Origin: Cololabis saira
Taxonomy: Eukaryota > Chordata > Actinopteri > Beloniformes > Belonidae
Direction: 5' to 3'
Assembly (NCBI RefSeq): GCF_033807715.1
Contig: NC_084599.1
Location: 1,644,501 to 1,708,500, forward strand
Length of the DNA stretch: 64,000 bases
How positions within the stretch are numbered: position 1 is the first letter of the stretch; each line of letters begins with the position of its first letter. The notes below the pieces were generated by a model that saw nothing but the letters and a program-made list of their open reading frames with translations, ran no database searches and was not told the DNA's origin. Positions 1 through 13,300 of the stretch are shown one piece after another. Position numbers and translations under genes: made by a program.

Positions 1-1871
1 GTTCAGGGAGGGAGTTCCAGATGTGGAGGTTCAGGGAGGCAGTTCCAGATGTGGGGGTTCAGGGAGGGAGTTCCAGATGTGGAGGTTCAGGGAGGGAGTT
101 CCAGATGCGGAGGGTTCAGGGAGGGAGTTCCAGATGTGGAGGGTTCAGGGAGGGAGTTCCAGATGCGGAGGGTTCAGGGAGGGAGTTCCAGATGCGGAGG
201 GTTCAGGGAGGGAGTTCCAGATGTGGAGGTTCAGGGAGGCAGTTCCAGATGTGGAGGTTCAGGGAGGGAGTTCCAGATGTGGAGGTTCAGGGAGGGAGTT
301 CCAGATGTGGAGGTTCAGGGAGGGAGTTCCAGATGTGGAGGTTCAGGGAGGAAGTTCCAGATGTGGGTGTTCAGGGAGGGAGTTCCAGATGCGGAGGGTT
401 CAGGGAGGGAGTTCCAGATGTGGAGGGTTCAGGGAGGGAGTTCCAGATGTGGAGGGTTCAGGGAGGGAGTTCCAGATGTGGAGGGTTCAGGGAGGGAGTT
501 CCAGATGCGGAGGTTCAGGGAGGCAGTTCCAGATGTGGGTGTTCAGGGAGGCAGTTCCAGATGTGAATGGTTCAGGGAGGGAGTTCCAGATGTGGAGGTT
601 CAGGGAGGGAGTTCCAGATGTGGGTGTTCAGGGAGGCAGTTCCAGATGTGGGTGTTCAGGGAGGGAGTTCCAGATGTGGGTGTTCAGGGAGGGAGTTCCA
701 GATGTGGGTGTTCAGGGAGGCAGTTCCAGATGTGGGTGTTCAGGGAGGGAGTTCCAGATGTGGGTGTTCAGGGAGGGAGTTCCAGATGTGGAGGGAGTTC
801 CAGACGTGGAGGTTCAGGGAGGGAGTTCCAGATGTGGGTGTTCAGGGAGGGAGTTCCAGATGTGGAGGTTCAGGGAGGGAGTTCCAGATGTGGAGGTTCA
901 GGGAGGGAATTCCAGATGTGGAGGTTCAGGGAGGGAGTTCCAGATGTGGGTGTTCAGGGAGGGAGTTCCAGATGTGGAGGGTTCAGGGAGGGAGTTCCAG
1001 ATGTGGGTGTTCAGGGAGGCAGTTCCAGATGTGGGTGTTCAGGGAGGGAGTTCCAGATGTGGAGGTTCAGGGAGGGAGTTCCAGATGTGGGTGTTCAGGG
1101 AGGGAGTTCCAGATGTGGGTGTTCAGGGAGGGAGTTCCAGATGTGGAGGGAGTTCCAGACGTGGAGGTTCAGGGAGGGAGTTCCAGACGTGGGTGTTCAG
1201 GGAGGGAGTTCCAGATGTGGAGGTTCAGGGAGGGAGTTCCAGATGTGGGTGTTCAGGGAGGGAGTTCCAGATGTGGGTGTTCAGGGAGGGAGTTCCAGAT
1301 GTGGGTGTTCAGGGAGGGAGTTCCAGATGTGGGTGTTCAGGGAGGGAGTTCCAGATGTGGGTGTTCAGGGAGGGAGTTCCAGATGTGGAGGTTCAGGGAG
1401 GGAGTTCCAGATGTGGGTGTTCAGGGAGGCAGTTCCAGATGTGGGTGTTCAGGGAGGGAGTTCCAGATGTGGAGGGAGTTCCAGACGTGGAGGTTCAGGG
1501 AGGGAGTTCCAGACGTGGGTGTTCAGGGAGGGAGTTCCAGATGTAGAGGTTCAGGGAGGGAGTTCCAGATGTGGGTGTTCAGGGAGGGAGTTCCAGATGT
1601 GGGTGTTCAGGGAGGGAGTTCCAGATGTGGAGGTTCAGGGAGGGAGTTCCAGATGTTCAGGGAGGGAGTTCCAGATGTGGGTGTTCAGGGAGGGAGTTCC
1701 AGATGTGGAGGTTCAGGGAGGGAGTTCCAAATGTGGGTGTTCAGGGAGGGAGTTCCAGATGTGGGTGTTCAGGGAGGGAGTTCCAGATGTGGGTGTTCAG
1801 GGAGGCAGTTCCAGATGTGGATGTTCAGGGAGGCAGTTCCAGATTTGGAGGGAGTTCCAGATGTGGGGGCA
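1..1871. repeat. 28-bp minisatellite derived from L2 3' coding sequence
   Basis: More than 60 copies of a ~28-base unit (ttcagggagggagttccagatgtggg) with variants gagg/ggtg/ggag and G/C at one site; it starts before the window. On the minus strand the unit reads through the ...AAP.S/WNS.P stretch that ends L2-type reverse transcriptases. All three + frames stay open for long distances only because 28 is not a multiple of 3 and the unit lacks stops. Confidence 0.95.
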
Positions 1872-1954
1872 GCGGAGCAGAAGGCTCTGTCTCCCATGGA
1901 GTCGTGGGGGAGCTGATAAAGGAGGTTACGGGTGGATGAGTGAGGGGTCAGGAG

Positions 1955-2560
1955 GTCTTGGAGGTATTGAGGGTCATTGCTGTAGATGCAGAGGTGGTGA
2001 TGAGGTCATTGCTGTAGATGCAGTGGTGGTGATGAGGTCATTGCTGTAGATGGTGGTGATGAGGTCATTGCTGTAGATGGTGGTGATGAGGTCATTGCTG
2101 TAGATGCAGAGGTGGTGATGAGGTCATTGCTGTAGATGCAGAGGTGGTGATGAGGTCATTGCTGTAGATGCAGTGGTGGTGATGAGGTCATTGCTGTAGA
2201 TGGTGGTGATGAGGTCATTGCTGTAGATGGTGGTGATGAGGTCATTGCTGTAGATGCAGAGGTGGTGATGAGGTCATTGCTGTAGATGCAGAGGTGGTGA
2301 TGAGGTCATTGCTGTAGATGCAGTGGTGGTGATGAGGTCATTGCTGTAGATGGTGGTGATGAGGTCATTGCTGTAGATGGTGGTCATGAGGTCATTGCTG
2401 TAGATGGTGGTGATGAGGTCATTGCTGTAGATGCAGAGGTGGTGATGAGGTCATTGCTGTAGATGCAGAGGTGGTGATGAGGTCATTGCTGTAGATGCAG
2501 AGGTGGTGATGAGGTCATTGCTGTAGATGCAGAGGTGGTAATGAGGTCATTGCTGGAGAT
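1955..2560. repeat. 27-32-bp minisatellite within the L2 element
   Basis: About 20 copies of gaggtcattgctgtagatg followed by either cagaggtggtgat (32-base unit) or gtggtgat (27-base unit). Long and short units alternate in blocks that are themselves repeated. On the minus strand it follows the FKITLITH segment of the reverse transcriptase. Confidence 0.93.
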
Positions 2561-2709
2561 GCAGAGGTGGGTGATAAGGGTGATCTTGAATTGGATTCTT
2601 GAGGTTCTGGGAAGCCAGTGTAGGTTCTGGAGAATAGGGGGGATATGGTTGTATTTGCGAGGTTTCATCAGAGTTCGGGCAGCATAGTTCTGAATGAATT
2701 GAAGTTTCC

Positions 2710-3575
2710 GGAGGTGTTCCAGTAGTCCAGTACCGATGAGCAGGCTGTTCCAGTAGTCCAGTTCCTGATGAGCTGGAACAGTACCAATGAGCAGGCTGTT
2801 ACAGTAGTCCAGTACTGATGAGCAGGCTGTTACAGTAGTCCAGTACTGATGAGCAGGCTGTTACAGTAGTCCAGTACTGATGAGCAGGCTGTTACAGTAG
2901 TCGATACCGATGAGCAGGCTGTTACAGTAGTCCAGTACTGATGAGCAGGCTGTTACAGTAGTCCAGTACTGATGAGCAGGCTGTTACAGTAGTCGATACC
3001 GATGAGCAGGCTGTTACAGTAGTCCAGTACTGATGAGCAGGCTGTTACAGTAGTCCAGTACTGATGAGCAGGCTGTTACAGTAGTCGATACCGATGAGCA
3101 GGCTGTTACAGTAGTCCAGTACTGATGAGCAGGCTGTTACAGTAGTCGATACCGATGAGCAGGCTGTTACAGTAGTCCAGTACTGATGAGCAGGCTGTTA
3201 CAGTAGTCCAGTACTGATGAGCAGTCTGTTACAGTAGTCGATACCGATGAGCAGGCTGTTACAGTAGTCCAGTACTGATGAGCAGTCTGTTACAGTAGTC
3301 GATACCGATGAGCAGGCTGTTACAGTAGTCGATACCGATGAGCAGGCTGTTACAGTAGTCGATACCGATGAGCAGGCTGTTGCAGTAGTCCAGTACCGAT
3401 GAGCAGGCTGTTGCAGTAGTCCAGTACCGATGAGCAGGCTGTTGCAGTAGTCCAGTACCGATGAGCAGGCTGTTGCAGTAGTCCAGTACCGATGAGTAGG
3501 CTGTTACAGTAGTCCAGTACCGATGAGCAGGCTGTTACAGTAGTCGATACCGATGAGCAGGCTGTTACCGTAGAC
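2710..3575. repeat. 29-31-bp minisatellite derived from the DYCNSLL motif of the L2 element
   Basis: Roughly 28 copies of a unit containing gatgagcaggctgttacag followed by tagtccagtac or tagtcgatacc. On the minus strand the unit encodes YCNSLLIG, the conserved DYCNSLL motif of L2 reverse transcriptases, so the parent sequence is evident. Confidence 0.93.
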
Positions 3576-4155
3576 TAGGCTGGAGGAGATTAGGGCGTGG
3601 ACGAGTTTTTCTGCATCGGGGAAAGTGAGGAAGGGGCGGAGTTTGGATAGGTTCTTTATGTGGAAGAAGCAAGTTTTGTACAGATGTTTGTGGTTTACAA
3701 AGGTGAGTTGTGGGTCCAGCTTCACACCGAGGTTGGTAACAGAGGTAGAGAGGGGGATGTCTGGACCGGAGAAGGAGATGGTGGTTATGGGGGATGACTG
3801 GACCTGGTGAGGGGGGCCAATTTGTATGACTTTGGTTTTGGAACTGTTCAGTTGAAGGAAGTTGTGACTCATCCACGCCCTAATCTCCACCAGGCAGTTG
3901 GAAGGGGCTTGGGTGGGTGATGATGAGAGGACTGGGGCTGTTTTGGACTTGGAAGATCCCAAGCTGATGGACTGTCAGCAAGGTAGGAGGTGAACCAGTC
4001 CAGTGTGGAGTGATGGAGACCAACGTCGGTGTGGACGGCTTAGGAGGAGATGGTGGTCAACAGGAGGAGATGGTGGTCAGCAGTATGAAAAGCCGCTGAC
4101 AGGTGGAGGAGGATGAGCAAGGAGGGGGATCCAGAGTGGCAACAGCTTTAAAATG

Positions 4156-4329
<174 letters not shown>

Positions 4330-4395
4330 TGTAAATCATGGATCTCAGTGAACGGGGTGTGTCTATCTATTTATCTCTTTGTTTATTTACTCCAG

Positions 4396-7300
4396 TAGAC
4401 CAAAATGTATTGATGAGGTGGCCTTCCAGGAGGAGGTTGTAGCGGTTCTGAAGAAATCTTTGGAAGGAGCTGATGTAAGTAATGATCTGTCACGATTATC
4501 AGAGCGGCTGGCTGTTAATACATAAACAGTTACAACACAAACAAAAAAAGATGACACCTTTCTCCTGCACTGAACATGTTGGTCACATGTCTGATTGAAC
4601 TGTGGCAACAATATGAGTGAGTAGGACTTTCAATATTTATGACGTAGCAGTGATCAGATCATGGATTTCATTTTTTATTTCAATTTCACTATGCCACTTT
4701 GTTGATTACTTACCCCAAAAAGTAATGTTACTGTTAAAAGTAACTAGTTACTTTTTTTGTAAAGAAAGAAAATTGTTTAAAAGGAACCCTGCATATTAAG
4801 ACATGTAGGTCTTAAAAGATAAATGTTGGTATCAATTATAACAATGTGATATAAAAAACCTTTTTGATGTCTTCGTTTTTATAAAATTTGAAAATATAAT
4901 TTAACATGTAGGTCGCCATTGTTGTAGTGATTCTGGGTAGTGACGTTAGACGGTGGCACCTGCTAGCCCCCGTCCACTGTTCTGACACCCAGAAACGGAT
5001 GAAAACACAGCTAAACAGGTGACGGCGCACCAGAAACACAGATCAAAACACAGCCAAACATTAAGGTGACGGCGCACCTACAAAAAAGTAAAAAAAAAAA
5101 AAAAAAAAAGTGCCGCACCATAAAGCATGAACTATAAAAACACCATAAAACTCAGATAGACTAACCGACCACACGTTTAAACTAGCAGATAGCCGATGCT
5201 ACAATAAAAACCCCAGCCAGATCTACCGTCATTAAATTAAATAAAGATGTTCTTGCCTATTTGAAGCGAAGTCTGCGCCTCCCGTTTCGTCAAAGTCCCG
5301 GGCCAGTCCCCTTAGCCTCTGGTCTGTCATCACCCAGCACCGAGGCCAGTTTTAGGGGGGAGAGGGGGGGGCTATGCCCACTCAAACGTGCATATTGCCC
5401 ACCGGCGTCTCCATCCCGGCGGCGGCAGCGAGAGCGGAGAGCGGGTGGCGGAGCGCTGCGGGCTGTAGAGCCCAGGCTACGCCGTCTACGCCGTAGGCTA
5501 CGCCGTCTACGCAGGAGCCTAATGCACTGGTAAGATGCGCACGACTTTGATCATTTTTGCAGATCTCCCGTGCATCACAGAACCTTGATCCAGTTTGCCT
5601 GAACCGAGGCGTCTTACGGGCTCCCTCGTCAGCCTCCACGGCCGGGAGATGCTGCTCATCTATGTTTTAGATACCTGTCCCAGTTAAACTAACGGGGCTC
5701 ATCTTCCCAGAGCCACCGCTCTACGTCATCGCCCCCAGAATGCATTACGCAGGTAAAACATGGCGCCTCCCACAGGTCAAAATATGTGATAAACATTGTA
5801 GATTTTTAAAGCAATTAGATTATTTTATGTGTTTCTAACAACATATTTTAGTATAAGAGAACAATTGTGGCTAATTAGGGACTACATGTCTTAATATGCA
5901 GGGTTCCTTTTAAAATGCTACTATGAAATACATTTTTGATTAGAAAAATAATATCCGTCCCTACCTTGGGGGACATCGTAGGTCTAACAGCCGTTTCAGT
6001 GGGCTTTTCTTAATCTCAACGGCTTCCAGCTTCGAGTCGGAGCAGTCTGCAGAACCGCTGTGGCAGTCCAAGCAATAAGTGCTCAGAGTTTCAGCCAAAA
6101 CTTAATGTCTTTGCTTTGAAAATCTGAGGAGGTTACTGCCGGTGCCCTCGTTGACGCAACCCTGCACATGACCCCGCGCTCTCGTCAGGTTCTTCCTTCA
6201 GAACTGACAGTGAAGACGGTCACAGCGTTTTTGTTAAATATTTTTCATGTTTATTATTATGCCCTCATCTTGACTCTTTAAATAAACTTAAATGAAACAT
6301 TTAACAACATTTCTCTTCAGGCTCAGGGTCGGGGGCGGGGCTAGGGTCACGGTTGGGGCTAGGGGCGGGGCAAGGGTCACGGTTGGGGCTAGGAGCGGGG
6401 CTAGGTAACAGTTGGGTCTAGGGTCACGGTTGGGGCGGGGCTAGGGTCACGGTTGGGGCTAGGGGCGGGGCTAGGGTCACGGTTGGGGCTAAGGGCGGGG
6501 CTAGGGTCACGGTTGGGGCTAGGGTCACGGTTAGGGGTGGGCAAAAATATTGATACAGCAATATATCGCGATACATAGTCTCCCGATACAATATCGATAT
6601 TCAATGTATGTATCGCGATATATTGCCGTATCAATATTTTTGCCCACCCCTAGCTGCACTTTATTTTGTGATTTCAGTGTGGGTGAGACACTGCATTTTA
6701 TTTTTGTCATTTTAAGTCGGTGGCAAGTAGCTGCACTTTATTTTGTGCTTTCAGTGTGGGTGAGACACTGCATTTTATTTTTGTCATTTTAAGTCAGGGG
6801 CAAGTAGCTGTACTGTATTTTTGTGATTTCAATTTCAGTGTGGGTGAGACACTGCATTTTATTTTGAGTATTTTGTATCTAAGAATAATGCACACACTGC
6901 ACTTTTCATTGTGTTTCAGTGTGTTTTTTCTTGCAAATATGTTGCATAATTAAAATGGAAAGTTTGAATTACATTGTTTTGACTCTCATTGTTCATCATC
7001 TGATGTACATATATACAACTTGGATTTTAAGATGTGTAATGCATTTTTAAATTTTTCGGTGAACTATGTAGACTATGTAACTATGCATAATCGGGATATC
7101 GCAATTTGTATCGTATCGTGGCTCAAGTATCGTATCGTGAGGTCCTCCCCAATACGGTTGGTGCTAGGGGCGGGGCTAGGGGCGGGGCTAGGGTCACGGT
7201 TGGGGCTAGGTCACGGTTGGGGCTAGGGGCGGGGCTAGGTCACGGTTGGGGCTAGGGGCGGGGCTAGGTCACAGTTGGGGCTAGGGTCATGGTTGGGTCT

Positions 7301-10300
7301 AGGTCACAGTTGGGGCTAGGGTCACGGTTGGGGCAAGGGTCACGGTTGGGGCGGGGCTAGGGTCACGGTTGGGGCTAGGAGCGGGGCTAGGGTCACGGTT
7401 GGGGCTAGGGTCACGGTTGGGTCTAGGGTCACGGTTGGGTCTAGGGTCACGGTTGGGTCTAGGGGCAGGGCTAGGGGCTAGTGTCACGGTTGGGGCTAGG
7501 GTCACGGTTGGGGTTAGGGGCGGGGCTAGGGTCACGGTTGGGGCTAGGGGCGGGGCTAGGGTCACGGTTGGGGCTAGGGGCGGGGCTAGAGTCACGGTTG
7601 GGGCTACGGTCACGGTTGGGGCTAGGGTCACGGTTGGGGCTAGGGTCACGGTTGGGGCTAGGGTCACGGTTGGGGGTAGGGTCATGGTTGGGGCTAGGGG
7701 CGGGGCTAGGGTCACGGTTGGGGCTAGGGGCGGGGCTAGGGTCACAGTTGGGGCTAGGGTCACGGTTGGGGCTAGGGTCACGGTTGGGGCTAGGGGCGGG
7801 GCTAGGGTCACGGTTGGGGCTAGGGTCACGGTTGGGGCTAGGGGCGGGGCTAGGGTCACGGTTGGGGCTAGGGTCACGGTTGGGGCTAGGGGCGGGGCTA
7901 GGGTCACGGTTGGGGCTAGGGTCACGGTTGGGGCTAGGTCACGGTTGGGGCTAAGTCACGGTTGGGGCTAGGGTCACGGTTGGGGCTAGGGGCAGGGCTA
8001 GGGTCATGGTTGGGGCTAGGGTCACGGTTGGGTCTAGGGGCGGGGCTAGGGTCACGGTTGGGGCTAGGGTCACGGTTGGGGCTAGGGTCATGGTTGGGGT
8101 CACGGTTGGAGCTAGGGTCACGGTTGGGGCTAGGGGCGGGGCTAGGGTCACGGTTGGGGCTAGGGGCGGGGCTAGGGTCACGGTTGGGGCTAGGGTCATG
8201 GTTGGGGCTAGGGGCGGGGTTAGGGTCACGGTTGGGGCTAGGGTCACGGTTGGGGCTAGGGTCACGGTTGGGGCTAGGGTCATGGTTGGGGCTAGGGGCG
8301 GGGCTAGGGTCATGGTTGGGGCTAGGGTCACGGTTGGGGCTAGGGTCATGGTTGGGGCTAGGGGCGGGGCTAGGGTCACGGTTGGGGCTAGGGTCACGGT
8401 TGGGGCTAGGGTCACGGTTGGGGCTAGGGTCATGGTTGGGGCTAGGGGCGGGGCTAGGGTCATGGTTGGGGCTAGGGTCACGGTTGGGGCTAGGGTCACG
8501 GTTGGGGCTAGGGGCGGGGCTAGGGTCACGGTTGGGGCTAGGGGCGGGGCTAGGGTCACGGTTGGGGCTAGGGTCACGGTTGGGGCTAGGGTCACGGTTG
8601 AGGGTCACGGTTGGGGCTAGGGTCGGGGCTAGGGGCGGGGCTAGGGTCACGGTTGGGGCTAGGGGCGGGGCTAGGGTCACGGTTGGGGCTAGGGTCACGG
8701 TTGGGGCTAGGGTCACGGTTGGGGCTAGGGTCACGGTTGGGGCTAGGGTCACGGTTGGGGCTAGGGTCACGGTTGGGGCTAGGGTCGGGGCTAGGGGCGG
8801 GGCTAGGGTCACGGTTGGGGCTAGGGGCGGGGCTAGGGTCACGGTTGGGTCTAGGGGCGGGGCTAGGGTCACGGTTGGGGCTAGGGTCATGGTTGGGGTC
8901 ACGGTTGGAGCTAGGGTCACGGTTGGGGCTAGGGGCGGGGCTAGGGTCACGGTTGGGGCTAGGGGCGGGGCTAGGGTCACGGTTGGGGCTAGGGTCACGG
9001 TTGGGGCTAGGGTCACGGTTGGGGCTAGGGTCATGGTTGGGGCTAGGGGCGGGGCTAGGGTCATGGTTGGGGCTAGGGTCACGGTTGGGGCTAGGGTCAT
9101 GGTTGGGGCTAGGGGCGGGGCTAGGGTCACGGTTGGGGCTAGGGTCACGGTTGGGGCTAGGGTCACGGTTGGGGCTAGGGTCACGGTTGGGGCTAGGGTC
9201 ATGGTTGGGGCTAGGGGCGGGGCTAGGGTCACGGTCGGGGCTAGGGGCGGGGCTAGGGTCACGGTTGGGGCTAGGGTCATGGTTGGGGCTAGGGTCACGG
9301 TTGGGGCTAGGGTCATGGTTGGGGCTAGGGGCGGGGCTAGGGTCACGGTCGGGGCTAGGGGCGGGGCTAGGGTCACGGTTGGGGCTAGGGTCACGGTTGG
9401 GGCTAGGGTCACGGTTGGGGCTAGGGTCACGGTTGGGGCTAGGGTCGGGGCTAGGGGCGGAGCTAGGGTCACGGTTGGGGCTAGGGTCACGGTTGGGGCT
9501 AGGGTCACGGTTGGGGCTAGGTCACGGTTGAGGCTAGGGGCGAGGCTAGGGTCGAGGCTAGGGTCACGGTTGGGGCTAGGGTCACGGTTGGGGCTAGGGT
9601 CACGTTTGGGGCTAGGGGCGGGGCCAGGTCACGGTTGGGGGGCGGGGCCAGGTCACGGTTGGGGCTAGGGTCACGGTTGGGGCTAGGGTCACGGTTGGGG
9701 CTAGGGGCGGGGCCAGGTCACGGTTGGGGCTAGGGGCGGGGCCAGGTCACGGTTGGGGCTAGGTCACGGTTGGGGCTAGGGTCACGGTTGGGGCTAGGGG
9801 CGGGGCCAGGTCACGGTTGGGGCTAGGTCACGGTTGGGGGGCGGGGCCAGGTCACGGTTGGGGCTAGGGTCACGGTTGGGGCTAGGGGCGGGGCCAGGTC
9901 ACGGTTGGGGCTAGGTCACGGTTGGGGCTAGGGTCACGGTTGGGGCTAGGGTCACGGTTGGGGCTAGGGTCACGGTTGGGGCTAGGGGCGGGGCCAGGTC
10001 ACGGTTGGGGCTAGGGTCACGGTTGGGGCTAGGGTCACGGTTGGGGCTAGGTCACGGTTGGGGCTAGGTCACGGTTGGGGCTAGGTCACGGTTGGGGCTA
10101 GGGGCGGGGCAAGGTCACGGTTGGGGCTAGGTCACGGTTGGGGCTAGGGTCACGGTTGGGGCTAGGTCACGGTTGGGGCTAGGGTCACGGTTGGGGCTAG
10201 GTCACGGTTGGGGCTAGGGGCGGGGCAAGGTCACGGTTGGGGCTAGGTCACGGTTGGGGCTAGGGGCGGGGCCAGGTCACGGTTGGGGCTAGGGTCACGG

Positions 10301-13300
10301 TTGGGGCTAGGGTCACGGTTGGGGCTAGGTCACGGTTGGGGCTAGGGTCACGGTTGGGGCTAGGTCACGGTTGGGGCTAGGGGCGGGGCAAGGTCACGGT
10401 TGGGGCTAGGTCACGGTTGGGGCTAGGGTCACGGTTGGGGCTAGGAGCGGGGCTAGCAGGGTTTCTCCTGGCTCTAATTGAGGCGGAGGTGGCTGTATCC
10501 TGATCATGCACAAACGCGTGCGGGTAAACCGTACCTTCAATTGGCTCAAGAAAACACTTTATACAAGCAACATATTTTGTATATTGGAAGTTTTAATATG
10601 ATTTAAAATATGACAATTATCATGTTAAAGCGTTATTTTATTAACATAAAAATATAAATTCAAATATACAAATATAAAAACTCAATCTTACCAAAAATAA
10701 AAAACTGCCAATGGAACAAGAGAACATTTTCACTGAATTAAGTGAAAATTATCTAGAATAAGTTACTTTTTACTTTTTCTTTTTCTTACTTTTTCCATGG
10801 ATGGTCCTGGTCTGGTCTGGTCCATGGATGGTCCTGGTCTGGTCCATGGATGGTCCTGGTCCTGGGTCTGGTCCTGGTCTGGTCTGGTCCGGTCCATGGA
10901 TGGTCCTGGTCTGGTCCTGGTCTGGTCTGGTCCATGGATGGTCCTGGTCCTGGTCTGGTCTGGTCCATGGATGGTCCTGGTCCTGGTCTGGTCTGGTCCA
11001 TGGATGGTCCTGGTCTGGTCCGGTCCATGGATGGTTCTGGTCTGGTCCTGGTCCTGGTCTGGTCCATGGATGGTCCTGGTCTGGTCTGGTCCATGGATGG
11101 TCCTGGTCCATGGATGGTCCTGGTCTGGTCCATGGATGGTCCTGGTCTGGTCCTGGTCTGGTCTGGTCCATGGATGGTCCTGGTCCTGGTCCTGGTCTGG
11201 TCCGGTCCATGGATGGTTCTGGTCTGGTCCTGGTCTGGTCTGGTCCATGGATGGTCCTGGTCTGGTCCATGGATGGTCCTGGTCTGGTCCATGGATGGTC
11301 CTGGTCTGGTCCTGGTCTGGTCTGGTCCATGGATGGTCCTGGTCCTGGTCCTGGTCTGGTCCGGTCCATGGATGGTTCTGGTCTGGTCCTGGTCTGGTCT
11401 GGTCCATGGATGGTCCTGGTCTGGTCCATGGATGGTCCTGGTCTGGTCCATGGATGGTCCTGGTCTGGTCCATGGATGGTCCTGGTCCATGGATGGTCCT
11501 GGTCTGGTCCTGGTCCTGGTCTGGTCCATGGATGGTCCTGGTCCTGGTCTGGTCCTGGTCCATGGATGGTCCTGGTCCTGGTCCTGGTCTGGTCCATGGA
11601 TGGTCCTGGTCTGGTCTGGTCCTGGTCCATGGATGGTCCTGGTCCTGGTCTGGTCTGGTCCATGGATGGTTCTGGTCTGGTCTGGTCTGGTCCTGGTCCA
11701 TGGATGGTCCTGGTCTGGTCCATGGATGGTCCTGGTCCTGGTCTGGTCCTGGTCCATGGATGGTCCTGGTCTGGTCTGGTCCTGGTCCATGGATGGTCCT
11801 GGTCTGGTCCTGGTCCTGGTCCTGGTCCTGGTCTGGTCTGGTCCTGGTCCTGGTCTGGTCTGGTCCTGGTCCATGGATGGTCCTGGTCTGGTCCTGGTCC
11901 TGGTCCTGGTCCTGGTCTGGTCTGGTCCTGGTCCTGGTCTGGTCTGGTCCTGGTCCATGGATGGTCCTGGTCTGGTCCTGGTCCTGGTCCTGGTCCTGGT
12001 CTGGTCTGGTCCTGGTCCTGGTCTGGTCTGGTCCTGGTCCATGGATGGTCCTGGTCTGGTCCTGGTCCTGGTCCTGGTCCTGGTCCTGGTCTGGTCCATC
12101 ATGGTCTCCTTACAACAGACATCAGTGTCTCTCATTCAGTCTGCTGTGCAGACGTGTCTTCACCTTAAACAAAACAATTCATGCATTGAGTATTTTTGTA
12201 TTTATTTTGATACAGACATAAATAGTGATAGTTTTTCAATCATATATTACAAAAAAAAGTAATGTTTAAATCACGTTGGCTTCGCGTTGATATGCTCCTA
12301 ATGACTTGGAAGCTAACGTTCCCCTCTCCTCTCCTCGCCAGCTCGTCCTGTCCTGCACTCTGACCCTCTATCACCTTTCATGCATATTTATGCTCTACTT
12401 TCAGCCCTGACCAAATAGCTGAATCTGGCCAGTAACATGATTTATTACTTTTTAACAGCTTGTAATGTTAATTGTCTGCACTGTTTCACCTGCACTCACC
12501 TGCACATTCCTCCTGGCCAGGAAACGTTTTAAAGTAGTGGCTGATTCTGCAACGCTAAAACCATTAAGGGGTCGGACCTCATAAGTTTTTACTTCCTCCT
12601 ACTCCCTTTCGGGCATGAAGGTTTACTTCTTTTTGATTTTGTTTAATGACTGTTTATTTGTATTCTTTTTTTTTCCTGATGTTTTGTGTAAATAGTTTTT
12701 TGTTTTTATAATCATTTTATGCTTGAAATAAAGATTTCAATTCAATTAACGTCACACTGATACCGAGGAAACCTTTTTTTAATAAACAACACATGCTTGG
12801 ATGCAAAAGAAACTATATTTACCTGTTTGAACAGCCAGGGAAAACCAGGACGCCGATTTTTAATACAACTACTGCCGTAAAACGCAGAAATAATAATTTA
12901 GAAATAATAATATAGAAATAATAATAATTCTCGAGATTTCGTCTTCTTCACTGTCGTTGATACAGCGCCTCCACAGTGGTGCAATGCTGCAACTGCAGTT
13001 AAGATAACATCCATCCAGTCCAACGCCTGCCAGAAAATAACTATTTTCATGATGTCAGAGTTTTGAGAGCTAGGGGCGGCAGGAAAAACCCTGGGCTAGG
13101 GTCAGTATTAATACAGTACTATTGAGCTGGACTGAACGGATAATGGCAAGGAATGCAATTAGTATCGTGTCGTGATCAGAACTACTTCTTTGTTTTTCTT
13201 TCTGCCATCGGGACTTTTATGAAAAACTCATCATTTACATGTTTTTGCATGTTTAGATTTTATCAGGTCAGGAGCTGCAGAAACGAGGTGTTGTTTTCTC

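Larger units (their letters stand above)
1..3962 (-). mobile_element. L2-like non-LTR retrotransposon, 3' half, disrupted by three minisatellites
   Basis: Read on the minus strand from 3962 downward, the sequence encodes the C-terminal half of an L2/CR1-clade reverse transcriptase: WMSHNFLQLNSSKTKV, TNLGVKLDPQLTF, HIKNLSKLRPFLTFPDAEKL, DYCNSLL, then (2668 downward) LQNLHWLPRTSRIQFKI, and (1990-1860) YLQDLLTPHSS...GDRAFCSAAP. The order is that of the family, so it is one element. Its continuity is broken by tandem arrays at 2710-3570, 1955-2560 and 1-1871. It sits upstream of the first visible rfc4 exon, in antisense. Confidence 0.85.

Noticed and set aside
21..2049. Long forward open frames (up to 666 codons) rich in VQGGSSRCG
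   Set aside because: They are translations of the 28-base minisatellite in three phases; no codon bias, start context or family.
7299..9668. Long frames on both strands with APTVTL / LGLGSR / ARVTVG repeats
   Set aside because: Artefacts of the G-rich minisatellite, open on both strands at once because the units lack stop codons.
6325..10456. Interstitial telomere repeat, because of many ctaggg strings
   Set aside because: The units are not TTAGGG arrays; they contain gtcacggtt and gcgggg modules instead.
10763..12262. Frames with DQTRTIHGP / WSWSGPWMV repeats
   Set aside because: Artefacts of the pentamer minisatellite.
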